Of a stretch of DNA of 64,000 bases, positions 11,401-21,718 are shown piece by piece. The stretch is from contig QZCP01000072.1 of the NCBI GenBank assembly GCA_003956705.1, positions 64,900-128,899 on the forward strand, given 5' to 3'. Source of the stretch: Brevipalpus yothersi (taxonomy: Eukaryota; Arthropoda; Arachnida; Trombidiformes; Tenuipalpidae). Position 1 is the stretch's first letter. Every line of letters begins with the position of its first letter. The position numbers and the translations under genes were made by a program. The notes under the pieces were generated by a model. The model saw only the letters and a list, made by a program, of their open reading frames with translations. It had not been told where the DNA came from and made no database searches.

Positions 11401-13044
11401 CTTGAATAGTGGCTTGAGGACCTTGTCTATGAAAAGGCAGCATCTTTTCTCGAAGTACCAGGAACTGACCAAAGGATTTTCTCTCAACAACTTGGCACGC
11501 TGTTGGGAGTTAAGAGTTCGATAGTCCATATTCGTTCCCTGACATATTAGTCGATATATGTCAGGATAGTGATGATCAGCTGCTGAAAAGGTGCAAAATA
11601 TTGTTGGTCGACCAATCTGCTGCACCATAGCGAGTAACTCCACACATCTCTTCCTCCAATAAGGTCTTGTTGATCTTAGCGTCGAGCAGTGAGCCAATAA
11701 TCTTTTTATGAAATCAGGGTTATTAGCTACTCTCTCTTTTAGCTCTTGTACTGTTAGACCCTGATCCATCGATCGTAGAAAGACTCCAGCTGACTGGATG
11801 GCTTGTTGACGGAGAACCGTATTCATAGCGAAGAATCTGAACCTTGGATCCTTAGCAAATCTACCATCTGGCCAAAGCATCAGGTGATAGTAGTAATCCC
11901 TTGTTGTAACTTTCGTTTGCCTGGGGTAATTAATATCAGCTCTACCATATGGGAATAGGGTTGGGAAAGCTCTTACTATGTATCCCTCTTCAGTGAACTC
12001 GCATATTGGTGTACCATCTAAGACAGGATATGGTAGGTTCAGCTGTTCAAAGATACGTTTCTGTTGGTCTGGTCGATCGAGTAAAGGAACATAGCTTGCA
12101 TGAATGTCTGACTCATCCGTCACAGCGTGGAGATTCTGCTCATCGCCATCAGAATTATCCTCGACGAAGGGGAGTAGGCTCGTCACATCTCCATCAGGAG
12201 GAATCCTGGCTAAGTTCTCTTCACTAATCACTATATCCGAGTAATACCGGTTATTCCGTTTGAGCCACTGCAGTGCTCTACGGATAACTCCAGCACGAGC
12301 TGTGAACTGGGCTATACCTTGGAATGTCCGCTTCTCGAATATTATGACTGAGTCCAAGTTTTCAATGTCATGAGGCAGAAGCCTAGCATAAGAAGTGATG
12401 TCCTGCCTGAAATTAATCACATTCCCACTATAGTGTAGCTCTCCTCCTGCTCGTCTAAATAGTGAAATTATTGGGTGGATTCTAGCGATGAGCATCTGCT
12501 CGATCATGGTCAATCCCTCCAATTCTTTAGGAACAGGGCCTGGATTCATATGGTTAGCCGCTGTGAACTTGGTGGGGTTTTTCTTACAGAAATCACATGT
12601 ACCCGGCTTAGGATCATACAGGAGCTGCCTTCTAGTGCAGTTTGAACACTGTTCAAAACCCAGCTTCAATACAGCAGCATCGAAGTCATTGCCAGCTTCT
12701 CTCATGGCATCGGTTATAACGAAGGGATATTCACCATTCTCAAGCTCATCGGGACTCGTGGTTCCACCTGAACTACTCTCAGTTTCCATATGGCTACCAG
12801 GACTGCAAGTACTGTCTGAGCTATCAGAATCAGGATCCGAGTCAGGATTAGGGTCAGGTTGGTCAACTTCCATAGGTTCCTGAGCTTGAGCTGCTTGGGC
12901 AGCTTGGGCAGCCTGCCGTGCTCTAGCAGCTATAACAAAGGGTGAAGAGTTCAATTCTGCTTCCCTAGCCTCCCGCTCCTTTCTTCGCTGTAGTTTTTTC
13001 CATCTATTGTATTGATCTGGATGCTTTTTGTAGCTAGGAGGCAT
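8452..13044 (-). mobile_element. Helitron (rolling-circle transposon), autonomous-type
   Basis: This is the body of a Helitron defined by its Rep-helicase gene. A candidate 3' end on the minus strand is a hairpin (AACCCA, six-base loop, TGGGTT at 8465-8482) followed nine bases later by CTAA (8452-8455). That matches the hairpin-then-CTRR rule, but the next base is G rather than the expected T. A second palindrome, GGGCTCCGCCC, abuts it at 8441-8451. The 5' TC end beyond 13044 could not be identified. Confidence 0.6.
8638..13044 (-). CDS. Helitron Rep/PIF1-type helicase transposase
   Basis: A single uninterrupted frame encodes 1468 residues, a full length for animal Helitron proteins. The N-terminus is basic, followed by an Asp/Ser-rich segment and a CX2C...CX2C cluster near residues 130-155. 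A Helitron-like N domain carries the HUH nuclease motif (PHMHG, near residue 564) and the tyrosine motif YIVKYAAK (about 719-726). The C-terminal PIF1/RecD-like helicase has Walker A GEAGCGKST (about 1031), Walker B IVDEVSMVG (about 1110), the GDYCQLPPV motif and IHKSQGLT near 1389. The protein nicks and unwinds DNA for rolling-circle transposition. No stop or frameshift is visible, so it may be active or recently active. Its base composition is clearly more GC-rich than the AT-rich flanks, which would fit recent arrival, possibly by horizontal transfer. Confidence 0.93.
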   Translation of the reverse strand: MPPSYKKHPDQYNRWKKLQRRKEREAREAELNSSPFVIAARARQAAQAAQAAQAQEPMEVDQPDPNPDSDPDSDSSDSTCSPGSHMETESSSGGTTSPDELENGEYPFVITDAMREAGNDFDAAVLKLGFEQCSNCTRRQLLYDPKPGTCDFCKKNPTKFTAANHMNPGPVPKELEGLTMIEQMLIARIHPIISLFRRAGGELHYSGNVINFRQDITSYARLLPHDIENLDSVIIFEKRTFQGIAQFTARAGVIRRALQWLKRNNRYYSDIVISEENLARIPPDGDVTSLLPFVEDNSDGDEQNLHAVTDESDIHASYVPLLDRPDQQKRIFEQLNLPYPVLDGTPICEFTEEGYIVRAFPTLFPYGRADINYPRQTKVTTRDYYYHLMLWPDGRFAKDPRFRFFAMNTVLRQQAIQSAGVFLRSMDQGLTVQELKERVANNPDFIKRLLAHCSTLRSTRPYWRKRCVELLAMVQQIGRPTIFCTFSAADHHYPDIYRLICQGTNMDYRTLNSQQRAKLLRENPLVSSWYFEKRCCLFIDKVLKPLFKVKDYWVRYEWQWRGSPHMHGLLWLEDAPEFDEASMTDEMILRVRKYFDKLCSATIFASQHSDIPPSQLRFSEIDPADYEEDLGKLLYQFQFHSRCSSSCLRKDRSGSVKCRYKFPKDLRRESALLQDDGYLQYEPARNNDRLAKYNYIVTQIWRANTDFAAVVSMHAILQYIVKYAAKGEMTSPQLDEALNRFSEHEPNESSASRVLHRAVIATLGDRDYSSQEVIHILMGWPLFHATRDFITLNLNAMDENLAKVAGERLTITKNKIQHYMERDRSLERLSLTEYTRWYYKCRGKDARRRKSSIVRAFPLYKLDGDPGNDEKYFRQMCILHHPFRHRVAEAPPSGFETWQHFFTSTGLELPEDLDLPEPLNEGEVLRSTNELDVMEPAMGVSQLHENSGQSNFGQRLIDVGYDWTAKHSISPTMDRVRQFLGGYRSHEAPRPSTSSASSDSITFSREQQEVLQICSRQLNGDTSIKRVVVQGEAGCGKSTIIKEIVRRVTERYGADAIAVIAPTGVAALNIDGETIHSLLRLPADRRFFAPLTGRTSLDFQGEMRSLRYLIVDEVSMVGLRLVNMMEKRCKEINPDNNEPFGGLFVYFFGDYCQLPPVLNAAVYSSNLKDPHASQGLMVFRSFQKRLQLTQSHRQHGPDTQAFRDLLDRLARGEFSPADYNLLMTRREGILPQEERSSFRTALRLLPTNESVVNANENYIRKTKRPVAHISSVNHPDIAETGRENNSIGLPAVLNVSEGCRVMLRKNLWVAGGLVNGALGTLRRIVYSPGNAPPMLPDYVLVEFDQYNGPSLVPQVNAFPIVPITRNWIYNNMQCSRRMLPLSVAHAVTIHKSQGLTLRRIVLDVGKREISVGQTYVGLSRVRSLNDVMLIGTYSGDRFQAINNSKQMLERKSFLQSAFSSNDREERDW

Positions 13045-14640
13045 GGTGACCTGATGGATAGGCTTGTTGAATAGCGAAGAATAGGTTAGTAATGGAACTG
13101 ATTATCTTTGGGAGCTTCTCGATTGAGGGCAGTAGTTTGGTTATCTGTTCAAGAATAAGAGAAAAAACAGAGATAACTCTTCGCTCACTATTTGAATGAT
13201 GTGGATGAAATGTATGAATACTCTCTCCAATATTTGATCTTATTCATGCTCTCGATTGTATGATGGACAGCCTAATCTTGTACCTGTCAAGTTGGATCAT
13301 CTGAACATTTCTAATCCTACTTCATCATATAACCTAGGTTTTTATGTGTGTATGTCTTGTACAGTGAGATGAAAAGATGGAGCGATGAAGCGTTTGGTTA
13401 TGATTTGAAATTAAGCCACACTAAGTTTATCTCTCTCTTTCTATCTTGATCATAATGATGACTGTTTCTGTTTGAATGTTTTTGTGATACCTAATTAACA
13501 CAGACGAATGATTCTCGAAGAGTATCAATATTTGAGAGAGCAGGTTAAGTAGTGTTTGTTGTGATTATAAATATTCCCATATAACAAAGAGTATATCAAT
13601 AATCTAAAATATGTGGTTTCTCGATTACATTCCAAGTAATTTGAATATGAAGGAATTTTTCACTCTATTTTAGAAGTTTCCAATCTTTCAAACGGAATTT
13701 TTTGAATGCTATCCACATATTTGAGGTATAAAAAAGATACTGAAGACCTGTATGTTTATATGGAAAAGAGAACAACAAATAATTCACCGTGATGACCTCT
13801 AAAATTGCTGGATTTGTAATTCCTTCATACAAATGCAGAGAGCCCTTCTTTTATTCATAAATTGGGCTTCTGCACTTTTTGCTTAACTGATCAACTGAAA
13901 TCGTTCTTACACATCAATGAACATGGCATGAGCTAATCAAAAAGTTTTCCGAAACTTGAAATGAGAGACAAACCTGAGCTATATGATGTTGAAGTCAATA
14001 TCAAGTATCCAAATGCAGAACAACCAAAAGCAATAAACTGATATCCCAGCTTCGGAAGCTTTTCGAATGGATGATTACCACAAAAAACTCGAACCACAGA
14101 AATCACGGGAGAGTATGATGATAGTCAATTCAGCGAAACGCTATTAACTTCTCGAGAACTAACTGAATTTGTTGGAGAGAACACATTCACAGAAGATTGA
14201 GAGAACGAATAAAAATCGCATTGAACAGAGCAATAAGAAAATTATCAGTATTCACAGAAGAAACTAAGCTTAACGCACAGGAAAACCAAGCTTGGATGAT
14301 AAGAATTTATCCAGTTGGCGAGAAATCGGGAGTATATCCGTCAGCTGGAAATCTGGCAGCTGAGAATCGTGTATATATTTCCAACATTTCGACAAAAATC
14401 CGAAAACATGTTTACGGGTCACTATTTCCGGCAGATGTGCCACCGATGACACTTCTTTCGTAAACATGTTTGTGACTTCAAGAGAATTTGGACTTTGAGC
14501 CGAAAAATATAGGCCAAACAACTGCCATAGGGTTAATATGAGGAAATTTCCACAATTTTGAATGCAAAAATCTTCATGAATCGATTGAAAGAGCAATCTT
14601 TTTTAGCGATAATCTAACTCAACAAATGGCGTTAATAGCA
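13045..14640. other. Non-coding stretch between Helitron and satellite
   Basis: It should contain the 5' end of the Helitron, which I could not pinpoint. The last about 30 bases (to 14640) already resemble the end of a satellite unit. A small open frame at 14197-14463 has no recognisable content. Confidence 0.5.
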
Positions 14641-15645
14641 TTCTGATCAATTTTCATCGGGATATTCAACTATTTACGATTTTGGTGAAGATTTCTGGGA
14701 ACTCAAATTTTCCCATTATAAGCCTATCTGGAAAATTCCGATAGTCCATATCTCCATGTTCCCATGAAGGAATTGTGCATTTCATGGTATATTCCAACTC
14801 AGGACAGCAAGCTTATTTCATTTTAATCAAATTTCATCGAGATATTCCAAAATTTGCAATTTTGGCGGAAATTTCTGGGAACCCAAATTTTCCCATTATA
14901 AGCCTATCTGAGAAATTCTGAAAGTTCATATCTCCATGTTCCCATGGAGAAGTTGTGCATTTTATGGTATATTCCAACTCAGTATATCAAGCTCATGTCA
15001 TTTTAATCAAATTTCATCAAGATATTTCAATATTTGCGATTTTGGCGAAAATTTTTGGGAACTCAAATTTTCCCATTATAAGTCTATCTGAAAAATTCTG
15101 AAAGTTCATATCTCCATGATCCCATGGAGAAGTTGTGCTTTTTATGGTATATTCCAACTCAGCGCATTGAGTAAATGCCATTTTCATCAAATTCCATCAA
15201 GATATTTCAATATTTGCGATTTTGGCGAAAATTTTTGGGAACTCAAATTTTCCCATTATAAGTCTATCTGAAAAATTCCGATAGTCCATATCTCCATGTT
15301 CCCATGGAGAAGTTGTGCTTTTTATGGTATATTCCAACTCAGCGCATTGAGTACATGCCATTTTCATCAAATTCCATCAAGATATTTCAATATTTGCAAT
15401 TTTGGTGAAAATTTCTGGGAACTCAAAGTTTCCCATTATAAGCCTATCTGAGAAATTCTGAAAGTTCATATCTCCATGTTCCCATGGAGAAGTTGTGCTT
15501 TTTATGGTATATTCCAACTCAGCGCATTGAGTACATGCCATTTTCATCAAATTCCATCAAGATATTTCAATATTTGCGATTTCGGCGAAAATTTCTGGGA
15601 ACTCAAATTTTCCCATCATAAGTTCATCTTGAAAATTCCGAAATC
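14641..15645 (+). repeat. 180-bp tandem satellite, about 5.6 copies
   Basis: Units start at 14641, 14821, 15001, 15181, 15361 and 15541, an exact 180-base period with the last copy incomplete. Copies 4 and 5 are nearly identical, while the first two are more diverged. Most units contain an inverted repeat TCTCCATG, four-base loop, CATGGAGA (for example 15291-15310); the first unit has lost one arm. The unit length is close to a nucleosomal repeat. No coding capacity is seen. Confidence 0.93.
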
Positions 15646-15747
15646 AGATGATTGAGAATGGTTGTAATTTCACTACTTGTGTGTTGAAGATTGTGGTAAG
15701 ATTAAGCTTCTGGGAAAATGAAGAGGAATTGATGTGAGACGATGAAC

Positions 15748-15825
15748 CTTAACCTAAACCTAAGCCTAAACCTAAACCTAACCTAACCTAACCTAACCTA
15801 ACCTAACCTAACCTAACCTAACCTA
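15748..15825 (-). repeat. Interstitial (TTAGG)n telomere-type tract
   Basis: On the plus strand this reads as variant CCTTAA/CCTAAA units followed by about ten perfect CCTAA units, ending at 15825. A further short piece lies near 15857-15866. TTAGG is the ancestral arthropod telomere repeat. Its place beside a satellite suggests a subtelomeric segment, an old chromosome-end fusion or a telomerase repair scar. Confidence 0.85.
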
Positions 15826-15865
15826 TCGTATCCAATCATCAACTTATGCCTGAACCTTAACCTAA

Positions 15866-18800
15866 CGATATATAGCCATACCCTGGAGAGATTTTGCGAA
15901 AAATTTCCTAAGTCCGAATGTTAGCACCATCCTGGTATAGGAAATCCCATGTTAAAATGAATTTTTGTAACTTTTTTTCCTGAACTCGGATTTTAATTTT
16001 TTTTGAAGGAAACACGAATTTACCATGCACTCGATAAATGTTCAAAATTTGGATTGAATCGGAGGTCCGGTTCGAAAGATATCGGGAAACATAAAAACAA
16101 AAAATCAAATTTTTACTCATTACACGATACTGAGTCTCCACTCCGTTCCGACAAATATTTGAGAGCTATCCTGACTGATAGACTCGGAAGAGTGAAGACA
16201 ATAATTCATTTTCTGCTGATGTTATTTCTGAAGCAAATCTAATTAGAGCAAATTCATCACGCTCATTGTTCAAATACAGATTCAACACTAGCAGAGGGAT
16301 ACTTTCTCGAATGCGTGAACTATGAAGTCTAATATAATCAACATGGATAGAATTGGATCATGGCTCAAAATTCTAGAATCTGAGTTCTTGTTTCCAACTC
16401 TCATGAGCCCATTCTTTTTCTTCTGATTCTGATACTCGACAAGAAGTTCATAGTTACTCATGCACTGTCGTTCATTCATTCTTCATTGACATTCAATCAG
16501 ATATAATTCGAAGAAATAAATCGAATTCCAACACGGGTATGACGCTAAGTTCGGCTGATGGATCAAAAATGTTATCTGTCCTTGATGATGGAAAAGCGAG
16601 GATAAACTATCAGCTTAATCAGGAATTGCCTGAGAACAGTTAAAAAATCAATCTTTCGTAGAACATAATCTCTGAACTCTTGATACAAGCTTAAGGTTAA
16701 CCTGAATTTGGCAGCAAAAACATAGTGAATAGGAACAAAGCCCAAAAATCCAGACCATCTTGACTTTTGTTTAATATGCTCAGATGAGGAGCAACTCTTT
16801 GGTGGAATATATCAATAGCAACACATGTTTCAACATTGACCTTACATTGCATCGTTCTGGGTTCAAGTCGTGTAGATGACTCGAAAAGTTCGGTCTGACT
16901 GAAGCACCTGTAGAATTATTTCTCAATCGTGAAAAAAACAATACCAATACAATACAGTATCTGATCAACCTGTAAAAGCAAAAAATATCAAATGAACAAG
17001 TGAAACTGTCAGAGAACCTAAAAAGCCTACGTAGCTCTTCAGGTGTGAATCATTATGATCAGCCAGATGGCAATTGGGTTGGGGAAATGTAGCTAGATGA
17101 AAATATGATCATCGATGAGACATTGTTGTGCATGATAACAAAGGTTCAGAATGAAGCTGATCATCGTCAATATCATAAATTAATATTTGTAATGGTTATT
17201 CCACCATCCACAATGACTAAAACAATCCATTGGATCTTATCTAATTCGAATGAGTATTATGAGTCCATAGACATATTCACCTCCCCTCTGAACAAGTTCG
17301 AGAGATACCATGATAAAAATTATCAGTTGAGTGAAAATTTTTTGTCAAACTTAAATCAGGTTGTGGAAGGAATGAATGCATTGATTCATCGATGAGTCAC
17401 GGAACTAATAAAATTGAATGGCATTCATCGTTTAATGATGTTTGAGCAATATATTGATTTTCTCTAATCAAATAGTTTAGTTGGGATCTAGGGAGACTGG
17501 CTTTTCCAAATGGCTGCAATGTCGAATGCGTTCAATGAAAGTTGATATTTGAATCCGAATTCTAGTCATCATAACAAGAAAACAAGGGGTCATTCTTTTT
17601 CCGCTATCATTGAAAAAATTAGGAATGAAGCGTATGGACATCATTATGATCAGCGGATTAGAAGACAGAGCTTTCTCCCAAGAATTCCAAGAATCTGGAT
17701 ATTCAAGGTGGTGGCGCAAATAAATTAGGTGAGGCAGTTTCTTTACATTCTCACCAGCTCTGATCAATGAGAGTGAATATGTAATGCAGCTAGCATGTTA
17801 GCTTTGTATTTTCCCATCGACTTTAAATATTTGATATATCAACAATCACTCCGTACGATACTTCTTTTGTGAATTCAACTTCACTGAAAATTGGAATGAG
17901 AAGAAGCACTTATGGATTGGTCGAGATACATGTATATCTCCTTTAAGGACGAAACATTACGATGTGTAAATAAGCATCGATGAAGAATGAGGTGAACGCT
18001 CCGATCTTGATATGGTATGCAGTTGAGCATAGTTTCTCAATTGTTCCTCAATTAATGATAAAAAAAGCATATGATATCGATAAGATGAAATTGGCTTGAA
18101 CCTGAATTTGGAATGTCTCGGTGAAAGTCATAATAGCCATCAAGTTCCCGTTCAAATGCATCTATCGGAGACTTGAAGACACCATCAAGCTACAGTGGAA
18201 GGTGAAAAAGAAGAATGTTCAAAGATTTTTGTTGTTCATCAAGCCTCATCGATTTGAAACTATCTGAGCTTGAATTCCCATCTGATTAAGAATTCATTTC
18301 CACTCTCTTTATTTCCATGAATATAATCAAGTCACACCATATTCAATATGGAGCTAAAAACCAAAAGCCAAAAGTAAGAAGAGTTCAAAGATTATTTGAC
18401 AAAGACAATCATTCAATCAGCAAAAAACTGATGAACAGAGAAGAAGCTCAATCGAATGGTTTTCTCAATCTGATAATAGTAACAATAGCAAATCTAGAGG
18501 CACGATACAAAAAAATCATTTTTCGTATCATCAACTGGGCCTTGATATTCCGTCGATGTGTGTGATCGCCCCCATTATTCGAGTGCTTGATTTGGACGTT
18601 TTTTTACCAAAACTTAATTAGAGAGAGAAAGAGAAAGGAGAAAAAAGAGAGAGAGAGAGACAATTTCAATTAGAAGATAAACTGATCTGTGCGCGTATTT
18701 GTGTATGAAGCTGAATTTGCTTTGTGCTTCGTCATCAATTGCTCAGGCTTTTTTCCAAAATTTTGATTTCGTTAATGAGTTATCTAGTTGCTTATATGGC

Positions 18801-18973
18801 TTGTGACCTATGTGTGTTGGTGTGCTCCAGATAATCACAGGTTTGTTACCCTAAATGAATCACCTCTTTCGGTACTACCATAAGTGAAGCATATCGTATT
18901 CATAGCATATCGGGTTGTAAATTACAGATGAATCTAAAGATCAAAAGCGTGAGAGGACTCGCACGATTAATAA
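15866..18973. other. Non-coding stretch with simple repeats
   Basis: I see no supported gene. It contains the second copy of a 19-base inverted match (16135-16153, partner at 8362-8380) and a purine GA-rich tract at 18620-18661. Short open frames at 16003, 17105 and 18317 show no domain and no biased composition. Confidence 0.5.
18620..18661 (+). repeat. GA-rich simple repeat
   Basis: A 42-base run of AG/GA dinucleotides with A-runs. Confidence 0.8.
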
Positions 18974-20025
18974 ATGCCTGGTAAAGTAAAAGAGTTCGAA
19001 GACCACTGGCCGGATTCTTCCTGCAGTGGATAAATTATAAGACACTTCTGATGCATTTGTTGAGAAAAGTTTCTTTACCATTTGTAAAATATGAATGAAT
19101 GGAATGGATTAAACGGGTCGAAGTATATACAAATATATGTAATTGTTTATTATTGATGCTACTTGAATCAAATCTGAAGAAGAACTAAAAATAGAATCAT
19201 TGAATGTTATCTCTTGAATTTAAAAATAGTTATTATTGGAGAAAGATGAATTGTTGTAAAAATGATAGAGGTTATTGTTGAATATGGGATCTTCAGTTAA
19301 TCAAATCTAAGAATTAACTAAAATTGCTGTAATATACTTCGGGTTGATGGTTTCGATTCAACAATATGGACCAATTAATGAATATTTTTGAACATTATTT
19401 CTCAGATTTATGCTCTCTCATCTCTTGTTGATCCATATTTCGTTGAATATTCATAGTATCGATTCAAAGATAATTTTCTTTGCATAGGTAAAATTAGGAG
19501 ATACAACATACAAAACTCAAGTTTATCGACATTCTCTTAACCCATGCTGGAACTCGCAATTGTCAGATTGTTTCCAATTTGAGGTCAATAATGGAGAATT
19601 TCAAGATAAGTCTCTCCGAATCAGAAGTAGGAATTATGATACCTTTTCATCCAATGATGCCACCGGTGAATTGTATATAGATCTCAATCTATCATTGTTC
19701 AAAGGTGAGCTAGAATTTGCTTATCCCATGATTTTTTTGATAATCCAAAAAAATCTCTTTTTTTCACTGTTGGACAAAATGCCATATAGGGTTTGTTTCT
19801 TATTTATGATACTAGAGAGAGAGGGGAGACAACTGAATGAATGGAATGAGAATGAGAATGGGTTCAGATCACTGATCCAAATTGATCGAGAGAAGCTTAC
19901 GAAAGTTACAGTTCCAGTCAAAAAGATATGAGAGCTGTTGAATCTTGATCATTACGATTCATGTTTTCAGGCTAGAAAAAATTCGGATTCCTGGCTCTAT
20001 GCGTGCTACCAATCTCTTAAGTTCC
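18974..20025 (+). pseudogene. C2CD5: Decayed 5' exons of C2CD5 (C2 domain-containing protein 5)
   Basis: Exon 1 (18974-19064) starts MPGKVK and, after a frame change, continues GRILPAVDKL, a TAA stop (19038-19040) and DTSDAFVE. This parallels the start of C2CD5. Its donor site is lost (AAAAGT where GT should follow). Exon 2 (19488-19704) is open, with a good acceptor (TTTTCTTTGCATAG) and donor (GGTGAG). It encodes a C2-domain stretch with VKLGDTT, YKTQVYRHSLNPCWNS, QFEV and YDTFSSNDATG. The DHD-type calcium loop is altered to NYD, and extra residues follow NPCWNS. Weaker matches follow: IYDT...RGE near 19800, FRS near 19862 and EKIRIPGSMRATN from about 19974. The live gene in other animals encodes a calcium/phospholipid-binding protein of vesicle traffic. 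This copy cannot be expressed normally. The comparison is from memory of the family. Confidence 0.7.
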
Positions 20026-21138
20026 AGATAATTAATCATCAACTAAGTCGATGGTCGGAAGATTGCGCCTAGTAACTACACCCTCTTCACGACATAAGCC
20101 ATTTTGCACTCTCTGCTGTATTGTGAAGTTTCTAATGTTTTCGATTATTATTGGAGAACTTGTTTTTAATTACTCAAACAATGGGTATTCAGCATTGAGA
20201 CTATTCCACGCTTTAATCCTCAAATCAGATGGAAAAATTTGCTCTCGGAAACTATTTTCTCTCAGGCTTCCGACAGCTAAATGAGCCCAGGATCATTGGA
20301 GACCTAACCTCTGGTCTAGAGAGTATGAGTGATAGATAGTTATCTCGATAGAATCTTGAAAAGATGTACAAAAATACCATGAACATATAATTTTCAATGG
20401 CTCTTCGATAAAGCAAACTTCTCTCATCTTGATGGTTCAATTTTCCAAATTTTGAATGAGCAAAAGCAAATGAGTTGCTTCTTAATTCTATGTCAGCGTG
20501 AAAGAGATAAGGTAGAAAAATTCATGCATCATAATCATGAAGCTGTATCACTGATCAATCATGTGATCGAGATGACTGATCATTATCAAAATCTAAATCA
20601 ATACTTAACGAGTACTCAAGGGTGGCCTCGTGGTTTTTCTCTCTGCGGTATCAAGATCCGAAAATACAGTATTTATGAAAAGTATGCCTGTGGAAGCATG
20701 GATTCAGGCGTTAATCTCCGATGTTCAGCGTCTTGAGTTCAAATCCTACCACGAACACAGACTCAGAGATCCTGATTGAGAGTCCAAGATTCCCATTCTG
20801 ATTAAAAAATTTAAAGAACACGATAAAATTGATAGATGAAACAATTGAAGGGCCAAGAATTTGGATCAAATTATCTTACCTGGACGTTACTAAGTTTTAA
20901 AGAACTCAAGTCTATCTATTAAGGTATAGACTTGGCATTTACAAGAGTTTTTATTTGACTTAGAGATCAACTTAAAGAGGCTGAAAAGAAAAACCAGTTT
21001 ATCTGCCATACAAAAGCATCAGAGAAATTTATTCAAGGTATACTGACAATATGTTATGTGTTATAAAAGCTTTAAATATTCTGATAAATGATCGAAAGCT
21101 CCAGATTGAGAAACTCCTACCTTACAAAAGAAAAAACA
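20026..21138. other. Non-coding stretch
   Basis: No further C2CD5 exon can be followed. A B-box-like GAGTTCAAATCC occurs near 20737, with a TGGCCTCGTGG A-box-like piece about 110 bases upstream, possibly a decayed tRNA-derived sequence. Confidence 0.45.
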
Positions 21139-21215
21139 CCAGTGTTGAGGCTGATAGGAAAAGATTCATACTTGAGACTGCAGACGGTTTGGAGTTCAAA
21201 TCCTGCAATAAGTCT
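21139..21215 (+). repeat. tRNA-like fragment
   Basis: It resembles the 24403-24480 element (shared CAGTGTTGAGGC and B-box region, here GAGTTCAAATCC). It is probably the same element carried in a segmental duplication. It does not fold as a normal tRNA by eye. Confidence 0.25.
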
Positions 21216-21718
21216 AAAAGTTCGGAATTTATCATTGAAGGATGAAGATCACTGATTCAAATAACAATTGTCATTGAACATAATATAGCTGGAGCAAATG
21301 CATACGGAATATTGGTGGAAAATATCGTAGAAGAGATTGAATCTAGGTCAAGATTCTAATCGAAAAAGGAAAGTCTTTGGATTTGACAGGCATAGATATT
21401 AAGCTATGGTATCCAAGTATCTGTCCAGCATTGTATTTAGAGCGCGAGTTGATTGAAAGAATAGTGAATTATCATGTCAAATGTGTCGTAAGATATTGTT
21501 ACAGACTCGTAGGAATAGGAAAAATTCTGAGTTCAACTGATGTGATGTCGCCGATTTTCCACTTTCACGAGAAAATTGGAGAAATAATAGTCATTTATTG
21601 TGCTGCTATGCTCAAGTTAATCTTTCGATACATCATTCAAATGGTAGTATATTGATAACATCCCAAATGAACTTAAAAAAGACCAATTGCCAATTGGGAT
21701 TCAAGTTATAAAGTCGTT

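Noticed and set aside
14197..14463. 88-codon open frame before the satellite
   Set aside because: No recognisable domain, and it lies in repeat-adjacent DNA.
14641..15645. CRISPR-like array
   Set aside because: The 180-bp units are contiguous without spacers, in an animal genome.
19705..19931. Continuation of the exon-2 open frame past the donor site as coding sequence
   Set aside because: A good GGTGAG donor ends the C2 similarity, and the similarity resumes later in another frame (IYDT...RGE).
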